This document shows, in pieces, positions 24,172 through 34,800 of a stretch of 64,000 nt of DNA. The position numbers were made by a program, and so were the translations under genes. Below the pieces are notes generated by a model. That model was not told where the DNA came from and made no database searches. It worked only from the letters and a program-made list of their open reading frames with translations. The stretch's first letter is position 1; every line of letters starts with the position of its first letter. The stretch comes from Anaeramoeba flamelloides (Eukaryota > Metamonada > Anaeramoebidae): positions 2,604,001 through 2,668,000 of the forward strand of contig JANTQA010000057.1 of the NCBI GenBank assembly GCA_027625915.1, given 5' to 3'.

Positions 24172-27100
24172 TTATAATTCATCTTTTAAAGATGATTCAA
24201 ATGGTTTTTTTTTCTCTTGAAAAGTATCATCTTTCTGAAAGGGATCTAAATCTAAGGGAATATCATTCGCTGCACTTTTTAAGCATCTTGGAGCCACTGA
24301 AAAAAAATTGAGATGGAATAGACCCTCACAGTTTTTAACGGTGGTTTCGACGACTGATCCGAGATCATCGTTTTTTTGATAGTAACAAGTTGTGTATATA
24401 GGATCTTTATAGGCACAAACCACTTTGATAAAATGACTGGGGACAGTTATTCCTTTAAAATTGCCCAAATTACCATATGTATAAGTTTCTACATATAAAT
24501 CTTTGTTTTCGCGCTGAGAGTATTTCAGAATTTTTTTTTCGCAAGAGTTGTACCAATTTTGATTTGCTTTTTGTTTCTGAGGAGCAACGTTTGTAATATA
24601 GAATGTTTCACCATAAGCTTCAACATTAAAATTGAACATCTGCGCCGTAGCCATATGTCCTCGACTATACCCAGAACGGGTATAGTCATCTGTAGAGGGT
24701 TGTTCAGCTTTATCAATATCCGGGTCTTTTCTGAATTTTTGTCGTTTGGGGCTTTTTGTGTTCAAACATGCGCTTGCTTGTTTTGGGCATATATAATGTG
24801 TCACTATATCAGGTGTTTTTGTTTGTGTATTGAAGGTGACGGTATAGCTATCCTCTTTGTTTCCACAATCATCATATATATGCCCTACTTTTCTTTTAAC
24901 CATTAATCCTTTAGCATCCTCGGAACGATCACCGATATCGGTCATATGATGAGATGGCACCTGTGTGTGTGACCTTGTGCTCAAACCAGGTCTAATGGGA
25001 TTGCAGTAGTGAAATGGGAAATTATATTTGCTGCCGTCCCATGAAAGGAACGGATAATCGTGCCTACCACACCAATCTGTTCCAAAATGATACCAAGGTC
25101 CACATCCGCGAGTCTGATACCAGGCACCAATTTCACAATGGAGTGCTTCAATGTCAAAGTCGAGGTTGGCACAGATCCCGTCTTTCAAATCCACACTAAC
25201 TGAAGGCAGTAGGGAGCCTTTGAAGATGGTAGCATCTGCGAAAACCCCTCCCTTCACAGCAATGAGGTTGATTCCTCCGTGGGCATCCAAGTTCACGGAT
25301 GATGTTACTCCGAATTGCGCGATCATCTGAGGTGGGTTGTTCATGAGACAGGTCTGAAATTTGTATTCGATGCTGTAACTTGCAGCGAGCGATACACCAA
25401 TGTTGATAGGTACTACTGTGATCATAAACGTCCTATCAAAGCTGATCAGATGCTTCACTCCTTCGGCAATTGTGCCCTTTGGTCCCTTACATGCAAACAA
25501 GCATCGTGTGCAAGGCACCGGAATTGTCTTGTGATAATTAAAGAAGGTGAAATAGATCTGGTTGTTGGCACTGTAAATGTCGAATTGCAGGCCGACATCA
25601 ACCAAATCTTTATTGTATCCAAAGGCATGGACCTCGACGTTTGCCTGGGCATTGGCGTATGCCTCGATGTAGGCGTATTTGGAAACCCTTCCTCCTACAC
25701 TTACAGAGGCAGAAGCAGAAGCACCAACTTGCTCATTACCAAGTCTATAAACAGTGGGGCCTTTTGTGTAATTATAATTCCACCAATCATCATCATCATC
25801 AAGAAGATCACCATACTCTTGCCGATCCATCAGTTGTGAAGCCAAATAGGATTGTTTCCATTCCTCTGGGATGTTTTGAACAATCTCATCCATCAATTGC
25901 ACATTGTTCTTGTTATCAACTTCTTTGAGTTGAACGGAACGCGCACGAACAATTTGAACCACTGTATCGAAATGATAACTCGATTTAGCATAAGGGAGCA
26001 TGTATGATAGGTCGGTTACGTGCAGACAATTTGCCAGAGCGTGAAGCAAAACATTGATCTCACTCACATCGTCGGTACCCTCTAATAAACGTTTCAGATT
26101 CTCAAATAGCTGTTGGGAATGCTCGGCATCCCCACTGAGATACAATTTGTGACTGAGGGTACCCAAGTTGAGCAGACGAGAAGATCGGTAGAACTCACCT
26201 TCGTTGTCGAACCGAAGATCAACCAAGTCATCCACAAACCCATTACTCACTTGCTGCAGTTCGTGGACCATGAACAACATTCTCTTATGGGAAACAACCA
26301 GGCTCTTGTCTCTGGCAATGGACTTGAGTAAACTTTCATATCCGTTTCCCGCACGAGACATGGCAATTATGAAGTCGACAATGCAATCATGAAGATAACG
26401 TTCATCATCATCATCATCATCATCATTGCCATTCGAAGAAAGCCAAGATAATACAATTTTGATTTGCTCAAAATCATAGTTTCGCCTCTCAATTACCTCC
26501 TTTAACTCTGGTATCAGTTTTGGTAAATCTTCTCTTGATGTTTCACTGTGAAGCAACTGTTTCACAAACACCTTGAGACTTCTCTCGGGATATTTCCATG
26601 AAGGCACATACTCGGCCGATAATGAAGAAGATATTGAATTTCCCCGCTTAAAAGCTCGGCCACTCTCAGATTGTGAACGTCGGACTTCATTCTCCCCAAC
26701 AGAGACCAGCTGTAAAATGACAGTACCGTTCGTGAAAAATTGAATCTCCAGCTCGCTTGTCTTGTTCGGTTTGAAACTCTTTTCACCCTCGAAGTGACTC
26801 GATTCTGAGCAGACTCTTCTGGTGATGACTTGGTCCACTATGCTGCTACATGTGCTTGTGTAATTCAGTTCTGGGAAACTCTCCTCAATATCGAAATGCA
26901 CGACTGAGTGCTTCGTACGAGTGAAGACAACAGATCCCATCTCCGGATCCATTTCGCGCTTATACTTTGCCAGATAAGTACCACAGACGTCAGTTTCATT
27001 CACAGCGTACAAATTTGATTCACGGTCCGTAATATGCAATTGTGATATTATCGATTTCTTGAAATTAACAGCAGACACGTTTGACCCAGCCTCATATTCA

Positions 27101-27495
27101 ACCAGATGAATCTCACCAGAGGGATACTGCCAGAAATGAAACCACTTATCTTTCTCAAACAGATAATCAGTTACATTTTGTGGTGCGCTTTGCGAGTCCA
27201 CTTTTAGACAATTTCCATCTCCATCTGCTGGTTCAACGATATCGAATTGCAATTCGTAGCCTTTGGTATCGTCATGTGAAAGAGGTGTCAACATGAACCA
27301 GAGAGAGTCAATAGTAAAATTATTTTTTTCCGGTCTTAAAATTTGATCGGAAATGGCTTTTTGGTTCACAGAACTACTGACTGAGTAAGTATATTTTTTA
27401 CCCACCTCGTAATTAATCGTTGCACATAACGTGAATGATTGGGAAAATAAAAATAAACAAAGAATGATATATAAATTTTCAATTTGGAAATTCAT
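24172..27495 (-). CDS. ER-retained vitellogenin-like lipid-transfer protein fused to a DNA/RNA non-specific endonuclease
   Basis: Single exon, 1107 residues. A hydrophobic signal peptide (about 1-25, YIILCLFLFSQSFTLCA) is followed by a vitellogenin/large lipid transfer protein N-terminal region: FHFWQYPSGEIHLVEY, AVNFKKSIISQL and ETDVCGTYLAKY match the family's beta-barrel signatures, and an alpha-helical region runs to about 600 with an Asp7 run near 360. Residues about 600-870 are a beta-rich, Cys-containing region I cannot name. Residues about 875-1080 are a Serratia/NUC1-type nuclease: SRGHMA (about 947; family DRGH, catalytic His kept, first Asp replaced by Ser) and NVAPQ...NQNWYN (about 970-985, metal-binding Asn region). 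The last four residues are KDEL, an ER retrieval signal. Several N-X-S/T sites fit a luminal protein. A lipid-binding, luminal or regulated nuclease role is inference. Confidence 0.85.
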   Translation of the reverse strand: MNFQIENLYIILCLFLFSQSFTLCATINYEVGKKYTYSVSSSVNQKAISDQILRPEKNNFTIDSLWFMLTPLSHDDTKGYELQFDIVEPADGDGNCLKVDSQSAPQNVTDYLFEKDKWFHFWQYPSGEIHLVEYEAGSNVSAVNFKKSIISQLHITDRESNLYAVNETDVCGTYLAKYKREMDPEMGSVVFTRTKHSVVHFDIEESFPELNYTSTCSSIVDQVITRRVCSESSHFEGEKSFKPNKTSELEIQFFTNGTVILQLVSVGENEVRRSQSESGRAFKRGNSISSSLSAEYVPSWKYPERSLKVFVKQLLHSETSREDLPKLIPELKEVIERRNYDFEQIKIVLSWLSSNGNDDDDDDDERYLHDCIVDFIIAMSRAGNGYESLLKSIARDKSLVVSHKRMLFMVHELQQVSNGFVDDLVDLRFDNEGEFYRSSRLLNLGTLSHKLYLSGDAEHSQQLFENLKRLLEGTDDVSEINVLLHALANCLHVTDLSYMLPYAKSSYHFDTVVQIVRARSVQLKEVDNKNNVQLMDEIVQNIPEEWKQSYLASQLMDRQEYGDLLDDDDDWWNYNYTKGPTVYRLGNEQVGASASASVSVGGRVSKYAYIEAYANAQANVEVHAFGYNKDLVDVGLQFDIYSANNQIYFTFFNYHKTIPVPCTRCLFACKGPKGTIAEGVKHLISFDRTFMITVVPINIGVSLAASYSIEYKFQTCLMNNPPQMIAQFGVTSSVNLDAHGGINLIAVKGGVFADATIFKGSLLPSVSVDLKDGICANLDFDIEALHCEIGAWYQTRGCGPWYHFGTDWCGRHDYPFLSWDGSKYNFPFHYCNPIRPGLSTRSHTQVPSHHMTDIGDRSEDAKGLMVKRKVGHIYDDCGNKEDSYTVTFNTQTKTPDIVTHYICPKQASACLNTKSPKRQKFRKDPDIDKAEQPSTDDYTRSGYSRGHMATAQMFNFNVEAYGETFYITNVAPQKQKANQNWYNSCEKKILKYSQRENKDLYVETYTYGNLGNFKGITVPSHFIKVVCAYKDPIYTTCYYQKNDDLGSVVETTVKNCEGLFHLNFFSVAPRCLKSAANDIPLDLDPFQKDDTFQEKKKPFESSLKDEL

Positions 27496-27803
27496 AAATG
27501 ATTAAAATAAATAAATAAATAATATGAAATGATACACTTTAAAACGATTAGTATATGATTAATTCGGATTCTCAAATGATGAGTTGTTATTCCTATTATT
27601 GGGATACAATCAATTATTTTCATTCTATATTTGTTTTTTTTTGTGATTCAAAATATTTTTTTATTACACTCTGAAAAATCAACCAATTAATTGATAAGAA
27701 ATTTTGGAGTTTTTTATTGTAAATCTTATGATTTTTTAAAAAAATAACAAAGAATCGAATTTAATCCTACTTTGGTAGATCTTATAAATATAAAAATTTC
27801 ACT
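27496..27803. other. Upstream region of the vitellogenin-nuclease gene
   Basis: AT-rich, no open frame. It must hold the promoter of the minus-strand gene, but no motif could be defined. Confidence 0.4.
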
Positions 27804-27966
27804 ACTGATATTTGAATTCTAAATGGGAAAAAAATTTCTCTCCTTTTCCATATTTCTCTTGAATAAAGAGAGTTCTAAAAGAGTGTTTGATATTAGTGGT
27901 TTGTGGTTTAAAAAGGAATAGAAAAAGAAGTGAAAATTTTTTCCCATTTATGATTCAAATTACAGT
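27804..27966. mobile_element. MITE family D, copy 2
   Basis: 163 bp. The left end ACTGATATTTGAATTCTAAA and the right end read inward ACTGTAATTTGAATCATAAA pair for about 40 bp, including the ATGGGAAAAAA block. Confidence 0.8.
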
Positions 27967-28006
27967 TAATTATTTTTTTTTCGCATTAATTGAAACTTTT
28001 GAGAAA

Positions 28007-28204
28007 ATATTGTTAATTTCAAAATAAATCAACATAATTTTCATTCAGCTTTCTAAAAGAAGTTTTCGAACTTGAAAAACAGAATATAATAAACCAAGAA
28101 GTTCTTTATATAATTGAAAAATTGAACCATTTTTTTTACTGATCCCAAAAAGAAAAACTTTTTGGGATAGAAAATTTTGATACATTTATTTTACAATAAA
28201 CAGT
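28007..28204. mobile_element. MITE family E, copy 1
   Basis: Inverted ends: the left carries AAAATAAATCAACATAATTT then TCATTCAGCTTTC; the right read inward is ACTGTTTATTGTAAAATAAA then AAAATTTTC. Sister copies at 28959, 60081, 60301 and 62019. It lies 40 bp from a family D copy. Confidence 0.65.
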
Positions 28205-28958
28205 GAATTTAAAAAGCGAGTTTTTGATTGCAAAATTAAAGTAAAGAGTTGTTTTTAAATTATTTCATAACATAAGAAAATAAATATTTGCTCAAAAAAC
28301 TGTGGGATATAATTAAAGAAACCAAAAACTCTCTATCTTCAATTTCATTAAGTGAATCAGTCAAAAGTGGTTTCCATATTTTAATATCTTCCATTTTTTT
28401 TTTATTTCGAAACTTTAAATAAAAATCTATATACAATTTTGATGAAAGAACAAAATGAGCAAAAAAAAGAAAAAAGAAATTATTTTTTCAGATCTGTAAA
28501 TAAACCTAACAATTTGCTTTTGTAAAAATCATAAAACTGTACATGTGGATGAAAATTGGGGTAAAAAAGTAAAAAATTTATTGTATTGTTTTTTTTTGAG
28601 AAGAAAATAGATTTTTTGAACAAGTGATTAATCGAATGGGCAATTTGGTTGTCTATCTCGTTTACAGATTTCGTCTGTTAAAACAGAAAAATTGGTTTTG
28701 TAGTTGAATATTTTTCCTGTGTTCTAACTTTGGATGAAAAAAAATTTGTATCTTTGCAACAAATTTCTCGATAATTATTCATATGAAATTTGTTTTTAAA
28801 CAAATATTAAGAATGTAGATTGTTTACTATGTTTGTTGGATTCTTGGAAATAGATATAGATTAAAATACTATCTGAAATAGAGTTTGATGAATTTTTGTT
28901 CCTAATAAATATACAATCACTTGGACCCAGTAAAAAGAAATTAAGATTAATTATGAAT

Positions 28959-29220
28959 ACTGTTTATTGTAAAATAAAATCTAACAAAATTTTCCATCAG
29001 CTTTCCTAAAAGTACAAAAATAAAAAAATCCAAACTCAAGAACTAAATTTTTTACACCTATGTTCAAGAATTCTTAAAAGGGGGTATAATAAACTCAGAA
29101 GCTCTTCATTGTAATTAAAAAATTTATCCATTTTCTTTATCTGATCTCAAAAACCAGAATTTTTCCAAAAATGTGGTAAATATTCTTATATTTATTTTGA
29201 AACAAATAAATATCGATAGT
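28959..29220. mobile_element. MITE family E, copy 2
   Basis: Left end ACTGTTTATTGTAAAATAAA with AAAATTTTCCATCAGCTTTC; the right end read inward is ACTATCGATATTTATTTG. The right arm is more diverged. Confidence 0.55.
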
Positions 29221-29547
29221 TAAGTCCAATTTTGGATTGTATCAATATAATTAAAGTTGGTTATTAGTTTTTAATTAAAATTAATTTTTTTTTTATCGAT
29301 TATTTTTGTTGTCATTTTCCAATTAGGAAACCAAATTTGTATTTCAAGTTCTTGAAATATTTTCATAATTATTTTTTGCAAAACTAAAATATCTTAATAA
29401 AAAGGATCAGAAATAATATTTTTAGATGTTTACTTAAGTTCCATTCTTGAACTTTTGAGAAAAAATTATATATATTTTCTTATTTGAATATGACAGTTTT
29501 TGCAACTTCAGTAGAATCATTGATCTACAAACAAACAAAAAAAGAGC

Positions 29548-30357
29548 TTGAAATTTCAACACTCAGATCAAAAGATTCTAGTCAATAGCAGAGCCTATTA
29601 TTCTAAATTACTAAATGGTAACAAAAATATTAATAATTTAGACACGATAGTAAACCATAGAACTACTACATCCGTTCCAAAACTCCGGGGAAATTTGACA
29701 GAGATAGAAATTGACTTTTTATCTCTGTTAAATTCAAAAAGAAAAATCATCTATTAAATGATCATATAAATTTTATGGTTTGGCATTAGGTTTTTGTAAA
29801 AAAATTTCTTATTTAAAGACAGAGATTAAAATCTTGTTGTTTGCGAAATAAAATCTATATTTCAAAATAAAACTTCCAAATATTGAAGATCGAATTTGAT
29901 GATTTCTTTGTAATGGTCTTGCCTTTTGATTTTACGGTGTTTTAAAGATCACAAAAACCACCAAAAAACCTGAAAATTGTTCTAAATTATTGATTATTCA
30001 AGAAGGTTTGTAGCTCAAAAATTCAAATTTAAATATTTTCTCTATGAGAAATTTTTGTTCTCTTATACATTTTCAACATTTCTAATAATCTAACACATAA
30101 CCATAAAACACTGTCATAAAAAGGCAATTATGATACAGAAAATGAATTTTCTGGTCATCATAGATTTCATGCAGGGTTGGAACCGCTATAACACTTTTAC
30201 TTATTCAAATATAAACACAAATAATAATATAAATATAAGAACTTTAAAAACGAGTCAAAAAGGAAATCGTACTTCAAAAATTAGTGATTCAAATTTATCA
30301 ACTAATCTTATAAATACAAGATCAAAAACAACTACAGCCAATTTATTCAACCTGTGA
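29548..30357 (+). other. Two coding-like segments of an unrecognised, possibly spliced gene
   Basis: At 29548-29757 an open frame reads SRAYYSKLLNGNKNIN and, further on, KLRGNLTEIEIDFLSLL. At about 30172-30357 a frame following TTTCATGCAG reads GWNRYNTFTYSNINTNNN and ends at TGA. A donor GTAAAC at about 29649 would join the two in phase 0. The peptides are Asn/Thr/Ser-rich with no known domain and no clear start codon. It could equally be decayed sequence. Confidence 0.25.
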
Positions 30358-30469
30358 AATATTTCTTTCCTTTTGTACAGCCATTCCAACCATACCATGG
30401 AATCTATGATACTATTTGGTACAAATTAAATGTAACAAAATTTTCATACAGCTTTCCAAAAAAAGTTTT

Positions 30470-31205
30470 TTAAGGGTCAAGTCATTTATCGTGGATTTGC
30501 TCCATACTCAAGGAGTGACTTGTGACCTAAAAAGGGTATTGCAAAATTGCCCTTCTTTTGGTTGACAAAATTCAAATAACAAAAAAAAAAATTTACTTGG
30601 ATCATCTATGACACAATTCAAATAATAATAAAAAAAAATCGTAGAATCTCTCTGACAAAAAATTCAAAGTTAAAAATTTTGAGAGTACCTCATTGGCAAA
30701 ATAATTCAACAAAAAAAAATTCTTAAAGGTATTCTCAATTCCAAAAAATCTAAATTAAAAAAGAAAAAAATTCATCTTCTCTCCTTTTATATTTCCAAAT
30801 GGTGAAATTTCTTCAATTAAAAACAAATTTTTTTTCAAAATTACATAATCAATTTAATTAGATTTAATCTGATTTTTTGTAATTTTGTAATACCCTAAAT
30901 TTAACCAAGTAAGGATTATGTAATATTCTTGAGATAAAAAATAATCCATTTGAAAAATGAAAAAAAAGAAAAACAAACAATCACCGAGATCTCAAAAAGT
31001 GCCAAAGAAGGACACTTCATTACTGGCATAGTTGTTTTCAAAATTGGAATTCACAACCATCCTAATTGATAATTGAGTGTCGCTCTATGGCACTTTTTTC
31101 AAAAAATGTCCTCGCCATTTGGTTGACGATTTTTGGAGATCGATGGTACATAATAGGTAGGTTGGGTTTTGATTGGCGTTAGGTCCTTATAAAAATTACT
31201 ACAAA
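30470..31205. repeat. Dispersed repeat H, copy 1 (about 0.7 kb)
   Basis: Aligns with 42765-43420: GTGGATTTGCTCCA, AAATTTCTTCAATT, TACATAATCAATTTAATT and TAAGGATTATGTAATATTC keep the same order. It contains an inverted pair, AAAAAGTGCC (about 30994) and GGCACTTTTT (about 31094), on either side of a short hairpin. Non-coding. Confidence 0.7.
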
Positions 31206-31247
31206 GTTTTTTTCCATTTCAGAAAAAAATTTTAACTCTAATAGCTC

Positions 31248-31470
31248 AACCCTTAAACACCTACCAATCTTTTAATAAATACACTCTTCAATTCAGGTTT
31301 CGGAAAAAAAAAAAAATAAATTGTCAAAAATTGCCATTATTGAACCACTATTCAAACCCATACCAAGCACAAGATTGATCAGCTAAGAACCAACTTAACA
31401 AATCACTCCACCCTACACAAGATAATCTTTTTTCAAATTTCAGGGATTGTAAACCTTAATTTGAAAAAAA
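31248..31470. repeat. Dispersed repeat G, copy 2
   Basis: Sister of 20700-20935, for example CAAACCCATACCAAGCACAA and GATTGATCAGCTAAGAACC. It lies directly beside repeat H copy 1. Confidence 0.6.
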
Positions 31471-31801
31471 GAGACAAAACTACAACAACAAAGAAGCAAT
31501 ATTCAAAAAAATAGAGATCTCAAATTCCAAACTCTTCTTTGTGAATCGAGTTAAAAAAGGAAAATAAAAATGACAATTAAAACCAAGTGAAAATTAAGTC
31601 CGTTATTATTTTTCAATACCAATTAACAAGGAGTAACCACAAAATAATCGAAGGCTATTTGTTAAAACTCAGAGTGATCAAAAATACAAGATGAAAAAAC
31701 TCTCATTTTTTTAATTTTTATCCAATAAAAAAATAAAAAGATTTGTTCATTCTAAAAATCACAAAAAAACAAAAACACAAACCTAATCAAAAAAATTTAA
31801 G

Positions 31802-34800
31802 ATGACCAACACTGACTCTAGTGATAGTAGTTATAACAATGACTCTTCTTCAAGTGCTAGTGATTCAGAAATTTTACAAAAATCACAATTCTCAAGTGAT
31901 CCTGATACATCCAATAATGTGTTTGAGAATGTTTCATTTTCAAGTGACAAATACAGCATAAGTTCTGATTCAAAAACTTTTTCTGGTGACAACAGACAAT
32001 TAACACAACCATCCCAAAGTGAAAGCGAAAGCGAAAGCGAAAGTGAAAAGGAAAAGGAAAAGGAAAAAGAAAAAGAAAAAGAAAAAGAGACAAAGAAAGA
32101 GAAAGACAAAATGAAAGACAAAAAAAAGAAAAAAAAAGATCTGAAAAAAGAAAAACGAAACAAAAAAAAGAAAAACAAAAAAAAAAAGAACAAGAATAAA
32201 ACGAAAAAAATAAAGTCCAAAACAAAGAATAAAAGCCAAGAAAAAAGAAATAAAAATGATAACAAGAGCACCGACGATCAAGAAAAAAAAAAAAAAGGCT
32301 TATTTAATAAATTTCGATCAAGAAAAAAGAAAAAAAATCAAATCAAAAAAGAACAAACGAATTCCAAAACAAAAGCAACCAAGAAAGAAGAGACTAATTC
32401 CAAAATAAAAACAAACACGAAAAAAGAAACAAAACCAAAGCCAAATAAGAAAACTAAATCAAAAAGAAAAACAAAAAAAACCAAAGCAAAATCTAAATCA
32501 TTAGATCTGAAAAGATCCAAACCAAGGAAAAATTCAAAAACAAAAAAAAAACCAAAAAAATCTGTTAAAAAAAAAAAGAAAACTAAAGAATTTAACGAAG
32601 AAGAAATTAAAGTCTTGAAAAAATATCAAGATCTCAAGAACGAAGATTTAAAATTTGCAATTAAAAAATTAAAATTTGAAAATGAAAAACTCGAAAATCA
32701 GAATTTAAGAGGTAATTTAAATTCAAAATTAAATCAGATGGAAAAAAGGAATAAAGGGAAAGAGGAAGAAAATATGAAATTAAAGAAGGAAATCGAAAAA
32801 ATCGAAAAGGAATGTACAAATTTGGAAACGGAGATCGAAAATGAAAAAAAGAAGGGTAATTTAGTTATCACTAAGGAATACCTGGATGAATTAGAATTTA
32901 AAATCAAACAATTAGCCTTTGAAGAGAATAAACTATCAAGCGAAACAAACCGAGGTAATTTCCAAATGAAGATCCAAGCCGTTAATGGGAGAATCAAAAA
33001 TAGGGATGAGGAAATGAACAAATTAAAGAGGGAATTGAAAACTTGTGAAACAGAGTTAAACCAGATTAATGTCTCGATCCAAGAAGAAGAAGAAAAGAAT
33101 ATAAATAGTCAAAAGCAAGAATTGGAAGAATTAGATTCCGAATTAATTCACTTAAAAAAAAGGAACAGGGTTGTTGAATTTGAAAAAAAAAATTTACAAA
33201 AAAAAGTTGATAGTTTGGTCTCCTATTCAGGAAGGGAAAGACTGTTAGATTATAAATACCGGCTATCTACAAAAGAAAGAGAAAATTTGAAATTAAAAAA
33301 GGAAATTGAAGAGTTGAAAAAGAATTTACAAGTAAATGAAAACATCAGTGAATCATTATCAGATTGGTTTAGCAATTCAGATGATCCACAAACACATTCA
33401 CACAACCCAAAAAAACAAGATACAAATGATAAAGAAAACGAAAATGAAAACGAAAACGAAAATGAAAACGAAAATGAAAATAAAAAAGAAAATGAAAATA
33501 AAAAAGAAAATGAAAACGAAAACGAAAATAACAATGGAAATAACGAAAAAAATAAACAGAACAATGATGATGAGAATGAACTTTATAATTCAAAGAAAAT
33601 CCAACAAAACAGTAAAAATAATTCTGAAGTTGAAGATGAATCCAAAATCATAAAAGAAAAAAAAATTCAACTGAAAAAAAATGAAAAAAAAACAAACAAT
33701 AAATTAAGATTTTCAAAAAATGAATTCCAGACGACAATGGATGTTATTGTAGATGCGAGGGCATTTTTTTTAGATTCCATGAATGAGCTGAATAAGGAAA
33801 GACAAAAGCAAACAAAAACGGATATAACATCTTTAGATCAATTATTAAAAATCTCGCCATTGATCGAATATTTTAAAGAATTTTTATCTCAGCAATTAAG
33901 CCAGGAGCTATTGCTATTTTGGATTGAATGCGATCTCTTTTCAAAATGCAAAATAGAAGAAAAAATAAAAGAGTTGACGGAATCTATATATAACAAATAT
34001 CTAAAGGAAAATTCATTATTTGAAATTGAAATAAATAAAGAGGTTATTAAACAAATTGAGCTTAGTACCGCAAATGAAGAATATAGCTTCAAATTATTTG
34101 ATCAGGCCAAAGATATAATATATGAAAAACTGAAAAATGTCTTTTTCCCACAGTTTTTAAAATCAAGTCTCTATAAGGAATTTGATATTAAATATATGAA
34201 AAATGAAAAATTTTGGGCAGAATTCCCTGAAATCAAAACTGCAAAAATTGTTACCAAGGAAAGAGACACCTCCTCATTGAATTTAATCTACAGTACCCAC
34301 CTCCAGGATAAAGTGAAAAGCCCATTAAACATCTCGCAGCGGTTGATGGAGTCCTTAATCGATATGCTGAATGCCAATTATTCCATTTCTTCAGAGCAAA
34401 TCGATTGCGAACTATTGTATCAGTCGATCCCCTTTAAACGGTTCCAAGTGGCCACCGCCGAATTGCAAAAACTGAGATTGATAACATTGCTAAAGCTTAA
34501 TGACAACGAAGCAAATTCCTTTTGGATAAATATATATAATTCTCTAACGTTGCATGGCGCAATATCAAAATTCATACCAAACGATGAATTATCCTTATGC
34601 AAATTTTTAATTTCCAATAAATATAAAATTGATGATTACACCTTTTCTTTATTTGACATTAAATATGGTATATTATTGGGATTGCCGAATTATAAATTAA
34701 AAATGATCCCAAAGGATTTCGAAAATAACGACATTTTGAAGAAATTAAAAATTAAAAACGTAAAGAAAAAATTAATTTTTTCGTTAATAACTTTAACCTC

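Noticed and set aside
24525-27296. Several plus and minus frames inside the vitellogenin-nuclease gene
   Set aside because: All lie in other frames of a single 1107-codon gene with recognisable domains.
31831-33593. Phe/Ser-rich minus-strand and Lys/Met-rich alternate plus frames opposite the RGS gene
   Set aside because: They mirror the Glu/Lys and Asn/Glu codon repeats of the RGS-DUF547 gene; no own domain.
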